Shown here one piece after another: positions 1 through 9,886 of a stretch of DNA of 13,103 bases (within the stretch, counting starts at the first letter, position 1; every line of letters starts with the position of its first letter). The notes under the pieces are model-generated. The model had not been told where the DNA came from. It did not search any database and worked only from the letters and a program-made list of their open reading frames with translations. Origin of the DNA: Acanthamoeba lenticulata (Eukaryota > Discosea > Longamoebia > Acanthamoebidae); NCBI GenBank assembly GCA_002179805.1, contig NAVB01003047.1:1-13103 (forward strand), read 5' to 3'. Both the position numbers and the translations under genes were made by a program.

Positions 1-2
1 CG

Positions 3-1059
3 GAGGAGCCGACGACTTCGGGCGCATCGCTCTCGACAGCCACGACGTCGTCTTCCCTCTCGCTGCTGGATCTCGACTTTGGCCTGTCGTCGGCCGACGG
101 TCTCTCCTCGCTCTTGGTATCCCTCCCTTGTCACCACGGGGATCCGTCCCTGGGCCCAGTCGCTCACGACGTTCCATCCGGCAAACAGGCGTCGTCCAAC
201 CCGTTGGACAGGCCCGCTGACGCGCAGACCGCCGACAAGGCGGCGACCGGCGAAGCCGTGGCGGCCAACAAGTCCTACTCGCTCATCGTCATGGACGAGA
301 CCGGCTCTCAGTCTGATGTACGACCCAAAGCCGCCCTTCTCGCGCCCTGGTCGGAGCTAACGCGACAGCCCGGGCTGGGTTTGTGCGTGTGTGTGCAGTC
401 GCTCAATCTGTCCGAAGAGGATCGGGAGCGAGAGCAGGCTCTCAAGAAGTTCTACGAGACCCGTGTAAACCAGCTCATGTCCCAGGTTCCACTGCTACCC
501 ATCACCCATCCGCCCCATGAAGGCAGAAAGCTGACGTGCGCTTGTGCGGTGGCGCATCAGATCAAGGAAGCCGACAGGAAGGCCATCGAGCTGCACGAGG
601 AGTACACCAAAGCGGTCAACAGCCTGGCCGGCCTCGTCGCTCAACGGGATGAGCTGCAGGTGCCTGCTCTCCGCTCACTCTTCGACTGAGAGCCCTGGCG
701 CTCATCTGGCGGCCGTTGACTCACCACTCTGTCCCGCTTCCGCAGAACAAGTTGTCGGTGGCAGAAAAGGCCCTGGCAGCGTCCAAGGACGAGCTGGAGT
801 CCACGCGGACGAACTACGAACTCCAGATGAAGGTCCTCTCGGAGCATCTCGTAACGCTCAACGAGAAGATCATGGCTCAGGTACTCCCCTCCTCCTTATT
901 CTGTCGCAATCGCATCAAGTGGGATCGCTGGTCACAGCGCTTCTTTCTGTTTGGTGCTGGCCATCGGGGGGTCGCGCATTACAGGAGGAGCAGATCAGCA
1001 GCCTCCGAAGCGTGCAAGCCTCTGGCTATCCGCCTGCCAGCCGAAAGCGGGGCTACTAG
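3..1059 (+). CDS. PPP1R21-like coiled-coil protein, C-terminal part (5' end outside window)
   Basis: A spliced reading frame enters from the left edge and ends at the TAG at 1057-1059. Exons I support are 3-317 (possibly with a further 72 nt in-frame intron at 117-188), 399-485, 561-659, 746-880 and 985-1059, all with GT...AG borders. The product is a Ser/Thr-rich segment followed by a long charged coiled coil (LNLSEEDREREQALKKFYE..., EADRKAIELHEEY). Its end, around NYELQMKVLSEHL and LNEKI, closely resembles the TTKRSYEDQL domain at the C-terminus of PPP1R21, with a short basic tail SRKRGY. In animals PPP1R21 is a subunit of the early-endosomal Rab5 effector FERRY complex; that role here is inferred from family only. 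The N-terminal KLRAQ domain would lie upstream of the window. Another long coiled-coil protein is possible, but the C-terminal motif match, recalled from memory, is specific. Confidence 0.65.
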
Positions 1060-1261
1060 GCGCCGTGCTTCCTCCGACCGTGAGACCCTTCCTTGTGCTC
1101 TGTCGCTCGCGTGCGTGTGTGTACATGACTTTCTTTTTTTTTTCCCGCAACACGGACTGCCACCTGTACAAGTGCCTGAGGAGGGGAAGCCCCCCCTTGT
1201 TTGCTCTCGTGGGCAGTAGTTGCGTAAGAAAGACTTCTTGGGAGGCTCAACAGGAGGAGCA

Positions 1262-1277
1262 GAGCGGAATTCCGCTC
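1262..1277. repeat. 16-bp perfect palindrome
   Basis: The sequence GAGCGGAATTCCGCTC equals its own reverse complement over all 16 bases. It sits about 200 bases downstream of the PPP1R21-like stop codon. It could be a transcription factor site or a small hairpin near the 3' end of that transcript; no function is shown. Confidence 0.5.
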
Positions 1278-1621
1278 GCCCAGTAGAGCTCTGCATTTCT
1301 GCTTTTCTCGATCAGGTAACCTCAATCAACGACACACTCGGGGGATTTAAGTGGGTTGAGCCCAGACAAGGACATTTGGCCTAGTAAGGTGTGTTCTGGT
1401 CTGTACCAGTGGACCGCTGCCCAGTCACAACGCTCTTGCAACAAAACACCGATCATGCAGGCATCTCCCCGAGCTCGGTGCCACTGACAAGAAGGGCGCA
1501 GGTGGTGTTGGGCTACTCTACGCGTGGCCGACACGGCCTAACGACCCGCGGGAACTTGCCAGCAGACGTCATCCTGGTGCCCTCCCCCGTTGGCCCTCGG
1601 CTGTTTTGAGAATGGTGCCGG

Positions 1622-1639
1622 TTCTTGGCATGCCAAGAA
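1622..1639. repeat. 18-bp perfect palindrome upstream of the ABCG gene
   Basis: TTCTTGGCATGCCAAGAA is a perfect 18-base palindrome 238 bases upstream of the ABCG start codon. Its half-sites CTTGGC and GCCAAG resemble the shorter palindrome CTTGGCCAAG in the hydE-hydF spacer. A dimeric transcription factor site is the simplest guess; this is inference. Confidence 0.5.
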
Positions 1640-1876
1640 TCCTATCAACATTAAGCGCTGGCTGATCCAAATTTTTCAGCTCTCACTAAAACGAAAGGGA
1701 CAAAGGCGCTTGTGGTGAATGCTCCGCTTTTCTAAGGGGGGACAAAAGGCCAGACACCGCCTAAACTCACACACTCACTTCACAACCTCGTACAGCTCAC
1801 TGCCCTGCCTCCAGCGTTGACATCAAGCCCATCTCCGGTGAGCAAGCTGCTTGCCGCTTTGTTGTAAAAGCGAACC

Positions 1877-4800
1877 ATGGACCTAGAACAACATCACCCA
1901 GACAGCTCGTCTTCTTCTTCCAGTGAGGCCACGACCGAGCAAGAGGAAGTACAACAGATCCATCGCTCTTCCGAGGTAAGTGAGCCTCTTCGCTCCCTCT
2001 CTTTTTTATGCACTGGTTTGCGGACCAAGAAGCTAACAAACGCCATTTTTGTTCTCTTTGATCACGCGTGCCGCCAGGACGAGTACGAGGGGCACGATGA
2101 CGAAGACGACGAACCGCGTGTGCAATTGGACGAAAGCAAGTCGATGCTGCTCAAGGATTACATCGCGGAGGAGCGCCGGAAACTCGCGCCGCACTACAGG
2201 CCGGTGTCGGTTGCAGTTTCCCACCTCACCTACACCGTCAAGGCACTTCCGCCAGCGCAGCGACACAACGACGTCTACCACGCGTGCTTGTGCCTCTCGG
2301 CCGATAAGAAGAAGTCCAAGAAGGATATTCTTCACGACATCAGCTTCTACCTGAAGCCCGGCCAGATGACCCTTCTCCTTGGCGCGCCCGGCTGCGGCAA
2401 GTCGACGCTTATCAAGTTGCTTGCCAACCGCCTGCGCTCGGGCAAAGTCACTGGTGACCTCACTTTCAACGGCAAGGACCCGCGCAAGGGCAACTTTCAC
2501 CACGACATCGCCTATGTGCCGCAGGACGATGTTCACATCGGTACCGGAAACGCCCAAACAAGAAGTTTGTTTTATTTTTTTTGGTTGAAAGTGCTAACTC
2601 CGAAGTGACGACCCGCAGCCCAACTTACGGTGAAGGAGACGCTGCAGTTCAGCGTAGACTGCCAGATGCCCAAGCACGTGTCCAAGGCCGATCGCCAGGA
2701 ACGTGTGCGCACGACCATGCAGCTGCTCGGCCTCACCCACCGAGCCAACACCGTGGTGGGCGACGCGCTGCTTCGCGGCGTGTCCGGCGGTGAGAAGAAG
2801 CGCGTCACCATCGGGGTCGAGACGTCCAAAAATCCCACCGTGTATCTCCTCGACGAGCCCACCACCGGTCTCGATTCCTCTGCCGCCTACGATGTACGTC
2901 AACCAGCTCCAATCCAAGAGGGTGTTCATGTTGTTGACCATCGCGATTCGTCTCCAGGTCTTGCGTGCTTTGAGGTCAGGAGTGGACATGGGTACTACGG
3001 CGCTGGTGGCCCTGCTCCAGCCGAGTTACGACGTGTTCAACCTGTTCGACAACGTGATGATCCTGTCGCATGGTCAGATCGCATTCCTCGGCTCCAAGAA
3101 GGACGCGTTTGCGCACTTTGAGAGCCTTGGCTACCGCTGCCACCACAACGTCAACCCGGCTGAATTCCTCCGTACGGCACACCTCGCCCACGGCCCAGTG
3201 ATAGGCACATGGGAGCACTTACATCCGCCTGGACACCGCGACGTGCAGAGGAGGTGGTCGAGAGCGGCACGGGGACGTGCCCGCTGCCTGAGAAGTACCG
3301 TGAGCTTGGCGATGAGGAGCAGGGCGACCTCGAGTGGCTCAAGCCCGAGGAATTCATCGCACGATACAGGGAGTCCAGTTACTACTCACTCGTGCAGAAG
3401 GAGATCGAGCAGATCCGCAGCGAAGCCGATGCTAGCCAGCCCAGGAAGGAAGTACGCTTCCCTCTTTCACTCTTCCCGAGCATGCCCTGATCGATCTCTG
3501 ATGGTTGCAATCACGCAGCGAGCGGACATCGGCGACATGACCAAAGTGGACTACGCCGGAAACGCCAAATACCCCACGTCGGTGTGGTGGCAGTTCTGGC
3601 GTCTCACGCAGCGTTCCTTCATCAAACTCTGGCGAGGTACTTGGCTACATCACAGCCTTTGGCAACCAAAAAAGTTCCTGCTCACCACGTGTTTGTGCAC
3701 AGACATGCCAACCAACAGGTCGCGTATCGTGGGATGCCTCTTCATCTCCTTCCTGCTTGGCACCCTCTTCCTGCGGCTGGGCGACGGCCAAGCCGACGCC
3801 AGAACCCGCCTGGGTCTCATGTTTGTCGTGATGGGTTACTTCTCCTTCTCTTCGACCAACGCACTGCCCTCTGTGCTTGTCGAACGCGACGTGTTCTATC
3901 GACAACGAGACGCAAAATACTACAAACCGCTGCCCTACCTCATCGCCAACATCCTTGCCGACGTACGAGCATCCACACAGCTGAGAGAGCAGCAACATGA
4001 TGCTGATTGGCCAACTGTGATGACAGGTGCCCATGACGGTGATCGAAGGCGTGCTGTTCAGCAGTATAGTGTACTGGCTGTGCGGCCTCAACGACGCAGA
4101 TAATGGTGGTCGCTTCGGTTACTTCCTGCTGATGTGCATCGTCTTCTACTTTGTGCGATCTTCTCTTTCTCTCTCCCAAGGCATTGGCTTCAGCTGACCC
4201 GTGAACTTTGGCTCGTTCGTATAGATGTTCCGAGCGTTCTCGCGAGCTGTGGCGTCGTGGTCTCGCGACCTCGTAGCCGCCCAAAGCACCGGGCCCTCTC
4301 TCCTCGCGCTCTACCTTTTGATTTCCGGATTCATGATTACGCGTGTACGTCTGAACTTTTTTTGTCTTGCTCGATCCTGGACAAGTGGTGCCTAACGTCG
4401 TCGCTTTCGTCTTCACTAGACGAATATCGGTGGATGGCTCGTGTGGTTCTACTACGCCAATCCTGTTTGTGCGTTGCTGCCCCTCTCCACTCACCGCGCA
4501 TACCTATGTCGCTTAATTCTTTGCTTTTCGTTTTTTGCGCCCACAGCCTACGCGTTCCAGGGATTTGCGGCCAACGAGCTGTTTGACGCGAGGTACACGT
4601 GTGGCGACGACGAGCTTTCACCGCCGCGAACGGTGCCCAACTTCAACACCTCCTATCCGGACGGCTTCGAGGGTAACCAAGTGTGCCGGATCACTTCCGG
4701 CACAAGCTTTGCCGTCAACGACTTTGACATCTTCGACGTCAAGGAGTTGCGCTGGATCATGCTCGCGTGCGTCGTGGCCTGGTGGTTCATCTTCACCACC

Positions 4801-7726
4801 CTGGCTTACCTCGCCCTCCGCTTCGTCCGCTACACCCCGCTTCCCGCCGCGCCGATGGCCGAGATGGAATGCAAGGAGAACGAAATGGGGGAGGTCGATC
4901 TCTCCAAGTACAAGAAGCAACAGCGCAAGGGCAAGGCCAAGTTTGATGGTTTGTTGTTTCTTCGGTTCTTTCCGTTCCATCTTCTGCCGGCTCACTGTGC
5001 ATCGTCACGCGTTACAGATGACGAAATCGAGCTTGACGACGGAAACGGCCGTGGCGAGGTTGGCGAGAAGGACTTGTCGCCAGCTGGCGCGTATCTGTCA
5101 TGGAACAATCTCGACTACTCGGTGCAGATCCGTAAGGGCTTGAAGAAGGTCGACCTCCAGCTGCTGCACGGCGTGCACGGCTACGTCAAGCCCGGCATGA
5201 TGCTGGCGCTCATGGTACGTGGCAAAAAAAAGAAGAGAAATTGTCGACTTCTAAACCCGGGTTTACGGAATGCTGTCGCGATTACAGGGCTCGTCGGGTG
5301 CTGGTAAATCCACCCTGATGGACGTGCTGGCGCGTCGCAAGACCGGCGGCAAGATCGGCGGCGAGGTGCTCATCAACGGTCGCAAGGCCGACAGCAACCT
5401 GAACCGCGTCATCGGCTACGTGGAACAGCAGGACATCCACAACCCCACGCAGACCGTTCTCGAGGCTCTCCAATACAGCGCCATTGTACGTCATCCACGA
5501 CTTTCACATTCCCACTAGACCCCCCAGCTTGCTGACGGGGAGCGTTCGCAAACAGTGTCGGTTGCCGCACAGCATCCCGAAGGAGGAGAAGAAAAAGTTT
5601 GCCAAGAGCCTTCTGAAGCTGCTGGGCCTGGAGGGCCAAGCTAATGCCATCATCGGCAACAACTCGCAGGACGGCCTCTCGGCCGATCAGCGCAAGCGCG
5701 TCACCATTGGTGTCGAGATGGCCGCCGACCCGGCCATTCTCTTCCTCGACGAGCCCACGTCTGGCCTCGACTCTTTCGGCGCCGAGCGTGTGATGAAGGC
5801 CGTCAAGAACATTTCTGCTCGGGGCACGTCGATCGTGTGCACCATTCACCAGCCTTCGTCCACCATCTTCAGCATGTTCACCCACTTGCTTCTCCTCAAG
5901 AAGGGTGCGTCGTTATCCTTCGCTTTCTCCACCTGCGCAACGTCGGCGCTCACTTCCTCTTGCCTCTCGCCGCAGGTGGCTACATGACGTACTTTGGGCC
6001 CATCGGAGAGGAGGACGGAGACTGCTCGATCCTGCTGGACTACTTTGCCAAGCTGGGCAGCCAGCTCAAGCCCAACCAAAACCCAGCCGAGTTCATCCTT
6101 GAGGTCACCGGCGCGGGCATCCCCAAGGCCGCCAAGCAGATCAAGCAGAGCGACACCACCGACGATGAACCGGCCAGGCCGCCTCCCGCCGTACGTCGCC
6201 CCAGCAACGATGGTGGTTGTGTGCGGAGTATTGACGATCCTCATGGGGCGCAGGGAGGAGACAACGACGCCTATGTGGCCGCCTACCAGAACTCAGACTT
6301 TTGCAAGTCAGCGCTGGAGCAGCTGGAGAAGGGCATCTACCCGATCCAGCAAGAGCGTGAGACCAAGGGGCGGCTGCGCCGCCGATGGCAAAAGGTAGGA
6401 CTCGACCTCCAAAACACGAGGTTGGACGTGTGCACTGACGTGGGTGCCCGATTAGATCAAGGAGAGAATGAAGGGCAGGTATGCCAACCCGATGAGCGTC
6501 CAGTTCACCGAGACCATCAAACGCGCTTTCAAGGCCGTTTGGCGGACGCCCTCCGAGTTCTGGAACAAGATCATCGGCCCACTTGTTCTCGGCATCGTGA
6601 TGGGCATTCTGTTCCTCCAGATGGACAACACGCAGGCCGGCTCCACGCAACGCTCTGCCGTCATCTTCTTCTCGATGCTCATCTGCGATCTCCTTGCCAT
6701 GCGTACGAGACCACCTTTCAAACTCAGTCTCTCCCAAAGGTGTGCCGTGCGCTAAATCGCTCTCTTCAACTCGACAGCGTCGATTCCAAAGATTCTGAAT
6801 GAACGCGCGGTCTTCTATCGCGAGCACGCGGCACGCACGTACAACTCGATGGTCTACGCGGCAAGCATCATCATTCCTGAGCTTCCGTTCGCGCTTATCA
6901 CTGCAGTTACCTACACGTACGCACCTGCGGGACGCCATTATCCAAAAGTTTAGATTTTGCTAACACACCTTCATTCCATGCAGTATTCCGGTGTACTTCA
7001 TTTCGGGCCTTCAATACGACGCAGACCGCTACTTCATCTTCTTTGGCATTTTCTTGCTGTCCAACCTGCTGGCCATCTCGCTGTGTCACATCATCGGCCT
7101 CCTTTCGCCCAACGTCGTGATCGCCAACTCCTTGTCAGGTACTGACCCATGCAGCTCCGGTCTTTTGGTTTACGTACAAAGGCTCATGTTGTACTACGCG
7201 TCGTCCACAGCCATCCTGTTCACATTGTTCTCGCTGCTTGCCGGCTTCCTCATCACCCGTGACGACATTGGAGGGTGGTGGATCTGGATGTACGTTCTTC
7301 CTCTTGCCTGCCGCTACGATGGCTCACAACTGATGAACTGGGGTTGGACGGGCAGGCACTACATCGATATCAACATGTACTCGCTGGAAGTGCTGATGAT
7401 CAACGAATTCAAGGACCTCAAGCTGCACTGCGAGGGACACGAGTTTGCGCAGGTGCCGATCGCCAGCCAGCCGGGCGTCTTCAAGGAGTACTGCGGCATC
7501 ACCACCGGCGAGCAGTTCCTCGACTCAGTATGTTCTCCCCCAACATCATCATGCCGCTCACCACGTGTCTGGAAGCATCGTAGCTCATCATGTGCCTTAA
7601 TCCGTACAGATCAGCTTTGACGAGGACAACATGGTGCGCGACGCTATGCTGCTCCTGGGCTTCTACTTCATCTTCCTCTTCATCACCTGCCTTCTTGTCA
7701 AGTTCCTCAAGTGGCAGAAGCGCTAA
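1877..7726 (+). CDS. Full-size ABCG (PDR-type) ABC transporter, 22 exons, about 1445 aa
   Basis: This is a complete pleiotropic-drug-resistance-type half-pair transporter with the order NBD1-TMD1-NBD2-TMD2, expected to export lipids or xenobiotics across the plasma membrane or vesicle membranes using ATP. Exons: 1877-1975, 2078-2540, 2619-2893, 2958-3171, 3249-3451, 3519-3636, 3703-3962, 4027-4152, 4225-4344, 4420-4468, 4547-4948, 5018-5214, 5288-5485, 5556-5904, 5976-6190, 6254-6394, 6456-6702, 6778-6916, 6984-7138, 7211-7289, 7356-7527, 7610-7726. They total 4338 nt, an exact multiple of three and the usual family length. NBD1 has Walker A GAPGCGKST (135-143), signature VSGGEKKR (242-) and Walker B VYLLDEP (262-268), with Gln300 at the H-loop. 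NBD2 has GSSGAGKST (843-851), a divergent signature LSADQRKR (949-), LFLDEP (970-975) and His1006. The joins NPAEFLQEVV and NPVSYAFQ restore PDR hallmarks across introns. The start has a good context (ACCATGG), and the acidic Ser-rich N-terminus is cytosolic. The substrate is unknown. Confidence 0.93.
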
Positions 7727-7771
7727 ACCGTAAATACATCACCATATTTATTTTTATTTCACAACGGCAGC
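7727..7771. terminator. Shared AT-rich 3' ends of converging ABCG and hydE genes
   Basis: Only 45 bases separate the ABCG stop (7724-7726) from the hydE stop (7772-7774). The stretch is AT-rich in an otherwise GC-rich window. Read on the minus strand it contains two AATAAA hexamers (complements at 7747-7752 and 7753-7758), 14-25 bases past the hydE stop, a plausible poly(A) signal for hydE. No exact AATAAA is present on the plus strand here, so the ABCG signal may be a variant or lie inside the hydE 3' end. Transcripts probably overlap. Confidence 0.5.
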
Positions 7772-9698
7772 TCACTTTGGGGCGCTGGCTTCGCGAGCGT
7801 TCTCATGCCGCGAGAAGTAGTGCAAGGGGTCGCCCCAGTCGTGGAGCGTGAGCTCCTTCCCGGCCCACGACACGCGGTTCTTGAGGCACGACCGACACTC
7901 TTCGGCGCCCTCGTCGATGCAGGGCTTGCCCTCGTAGAGCTGGTAGTCCTCGCGGTACTTGCGGGGCGTGAGGATGGGCATGAGCATGTTGGCGCCCTGG
8001 TTGAGCGCCACCTCTCGCCCCTGCGGGTTGATCGCCTGGAGCGCCGTCGTCGCGGCAATGTTGACGTCTCCGCAGATGATCCGCGCCAGGGCGACCATCT
8101 TCGTGCTGAGTCGGAAGAGCTTCGCGTTGTACTGCTTGGTATCCAGGTTGGGGTTCTCCTCCTGCCACAGCTTGCCCAGCGGCGTGTCCTTCTGGCAGAT
8201 GTACGGACCCATCCTGCGCGCATTCGCGACTCTCTGAGCCACGAGCAGGCCGAGATGGCTGGGAGAGGCTTGGAGGCTTACCCGATCATGTCGATGTCCA
8301 TCGACTTGAAGAAGAGCAGGTCGTTGGCCAAGTCGGTGAGGGTCTGTCCGGGGAGACCGATCATGACGCCCGTGCCGACCTGGTAGCCCAGTTCGTTGAG
8401 TTCTTGCAGGCACTCCACGCGCCGATGCCACGAGTGGTCAGCCGGATGCATCTTGGCGTAGAGCTCCGGGTTGGAGCTCTCAATGCGCAGCAGATAGCGG
8501 TGGGCCCCCGCGTCGCGCAACTGGCGGTACATGTCCTGTTCCAAGCCCACCTCATCAGCCACGGCCGCGACGTTGGAGGTGTTTTCGATTCAAAGGCTCA
8601 CCTTGGTCAGTTCACCCAGCGAAATGGCCACGCCGAGACCTCTGTTCTCGACGCCCTCCTTGATGCCGTTGCGCTCTTTGTCTTTCTCGATGGTAACGCG
8701 CTTCACTTCTTGGATGGTGTCGAGGAGGAACGCCAGCCGCTTCTCCGTCGGCAGCTCGCCGCTCTGCAGCATGAGCGACCCATAGCCACTCTCAAAGGCA
8801 AAGATGGCGCAGTTGACGATCTCCTCCTTGGACATCGAGTATCTGTTGATCGCGCGCATCCACTGGAGTGAGCAGAGCACCTCCCACTCGACGCAAAAGC
8901 CGCCGTCGTACCGTTTCACCTGTATGTGCTTGCGAATGCCACAGTAGTAGCAGTCTTTGGTGCACACGTTGGAGAACTCCACGATGCCTGCTCAGAGGCA
9001 GGGCGTATGAGCACTCGCGAAGCCGCTTGACCAGAGGAGGTGATGTACGAACCTCGGAAGTAGATCTTCTTGCCAAAGAAGCGCTGCGTGACCGTGTCGG
9101 CGTAATCGTAAAGGGCCTGTGGACAAGATCGTTTCGCTCAGAGGAAGAACACATGCAGAAACTGATGAAGGGAGTAGCACGTTTTCCAGATTCTCGTCTG
9201 CCGTCTGCAGTAGGTGAACGATCTGCTCCCTCTCGAGTGCGAGGGGCTCGCCAGGGGCAAGAGTCGTTGTGCCCAGCATCGACGCCAAAGGAGCTGCGCG
9301 ATCAGAGGGTCACTCACTTGTGCAGAAATACTTTGGTGCAGCAGGATGTACCGATACGCTCCTCAAGAGGAAGGTGCAGCCGGTTGATGGGCCGCTTCCT
9401 ACCTCCCTGTTCACCAGTTGGTCGTGCTGTAAGGGAACTGCACGAGAAGAGAAGGAGAGGATAGAGGTAAAGAGAGGGAAAGGAGGGGGGGAAGCGAGTA
9501 TACCTTGCTCAACGCCGCTTGCAAGGCATTGCGAGCTGCGAGAGGGTCTTCGATTGGCAGAGGACTGCTTGCGGATAGAAGTGGAGTGTAGAGAAGGCGG
9601 TGCAGGTCTGTTGGGGCATTGCACACGCCTCTACGTAGGGGCCGTGTAAGGCGCGGTGTGATGGCTGCGAGCCTTCCCAACTCCACTGTCTTCCTCAT
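7772..9698 (-). CDS. hydE: [FeFe]-hydrogenase maturase HydE (radical SAM), probably mitochondrion-targeted
   Basis: HydE is a radical S-adenosylmethionine enzyme acting after HydG in assembly of the 2Fe subcluster of [FeFe]-hydrogenase. Exons read downward: 9698-9504, 9426-9318 (uncertain), 9293-9181, 9116-9053, 8987-8912, 8842-8602, 8535-8282, 8213-7772, giving about 497 residues in my model. The core shows EFSNVC followed by the radical-SAM triad CTKDCYYC (C169, C173, C176), then LQSGE, SLGE, RYLLRIESSNPE, GLPGQT and ATTALQAI. A second triad C-x7-C-x2-C (449, 457, 460) matches the accessory cluster site of bacterial HydE. HydE differs from biotin synthase by SLGE, RYLLR and this C-terminal triad. 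About 19 extra charged residues lie between LQSGE and SLGE relative to the bacterial form. The first exon encodes an Arg-rich extension starting MRKTVELGRLAAITPRL, like a mitochondrial presequence. Acceptor 8536 is chosen because it restores the bacterial spacing. The region between exon 1 and LALEREQIVHLL is unsettled. Confidence 0.9.
9294..9317 (-). other. Candidate ultra-short (24-nt) intron in the hydE 5' region
   Basis: Joining the HydE presequence exons to the conserved helix LALEREQIVHLL in frame requires removing 24 nt that begin with a perfect GTGAGT donor and end in GCGCAG. The phase (1) is right. However, every other intron in the window is about 60 nt or longer, so a longer alternative intron, a micro-exon or a sequence error is equally possible. 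Confidence 0.3.
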
Positions 9699-9795
9699 GA
9701 GCTTGATAATGAACACCAGCACAGCAAACAGCGGCTCCTCACAAAGCTCAAAAGGTGAGCGCAATTGGTTGCAGGCCAGACCACCCAGTCATTTC

Positions 9796-9817
9796 TGCTT
9801 GAATTTTGCTTGAGTTT
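9796..9817 (+). repeat. Tandem 11-bp repeat in the hydE-hydF promoter
   Basis: TGCTTGAATTT is followed immediately by TGCTTGAGTTT, two 11-base units with one mismatch, roughly midway between the two start codons. Spacing of about one helical turn would place two protein sites on the same DNA face. Confidence 0.45.
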
Positions 9818-9843
9818 TCCCACATTTCTCTGTTCATCACTGT

Positions 9844-9853
9844 CTTGGCCAAG
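9844..9853. repeat. 10-bp palindrome CTTGGCCAAG
   Basis: This perfect palindrome lies 34 bases upstream of the hydF start. It shares CTTGG/CCAAG half-sites with the 18-bp palindrome at 1622-1639. A 10-base palindrome can arise by chance, so its significance is modest. Confidence 0.3.
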
Positions 9854-9886
9854 CCAACTTTTTAGACTCCTCCTCTTCGCCACGAC

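Larger units (their letters stand above)
1060..1876. other. Intergenic spacer without a convincing gene
   Basis: This 817-base stretch lies between the PPP1R21-like stop and the ABCG transporter start, both on the plus strand, so it must hold the 3' UTR of the first and the promoter and 5' UTR of the second. It contains a GT-rich and T-rich run near 1110-1143, two perfect palindromes (listed separately), and a pyrimidine/CA-rich stretch at about 1755-1815 before the start codon. Short open frames on both strands show no recognisable domain, no splice-linked continuation and no family resemblance. I saw no tRNA-like fold. Confidence 0.6.
9699..9886. promoter_or_regulatory. Bidirectional promoter region between hydE and hydF
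   Basis: The two maturase start codons (9698 on minus, 9887 on plus) point away from each other across 188 bases, so both core promoters and 5' UTRs must be in or overlap this stretch. It is more AT-rich than the flanking exons. Visible elements are an inverted CCAAT (ATTGG at 9764-9768), an 11-base tandem duplication at 9796-9817, the palindrome CTTGGCCAAG at 9844-9853, and a pyrimidine-rich leader just before the hydF start. No clear TATA box is seen. The link to co-regulation is inference from geometry. Confidence 0.6.

Noticed and set aside
1110..1143. GT-rich and T-rich run as a microsatellite of note
   Set aside because: Short and impure; such runs are expected in spacers of this kind.
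1391..1609. Small open frame in the 1060-1876 spacer
   Set aside because: Seventy-two residues with no domain, poor start context and no splice-linked continuation.
2033..2557. Long antisense open frame opposite ABCG exon 2
   Set aside because: It lies directly opposite the Walker A exon and reads as low-complexity Val/Arg/Leu sequence, a shadow of GC-rich coding DNA.
6141..6938. 265-residue antisense open frame under the ABCG gene
   Set aside because: It crosses several well-supported plus-strand exons and introns, has no recognisable domain, and reflects codon bias of the sense strand.
1877..7726. ABCG region as a frameshifted pseudogene
   Set aside because: The frame changes are all explained by GT...AG introns, and the spliced model is an exact multiple of three with every family motif in order.
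7805..8386. Plus-strand open frame across hydE exons
   Set aside because: Opposite strand carries conserved HydE motifs; this frame has none.
8536..8601. Shorter 51-nt intron (8551-8601) ending in GAG in hydE
   Set aside because: The CAG at 8536-8538 gives a normal 66-nt intron and removes five extra residues, restoring the bacterial spacing between SLGE and AGA.
7772..9698. Biotin synthase or HydG identity for the radical-SAM gene
   Set aside because: SLGE, RYLLRIES and the C-x7-C-x2-C end fit HydE; HydG has a longer C-terminal domain and BioB lacks this end.
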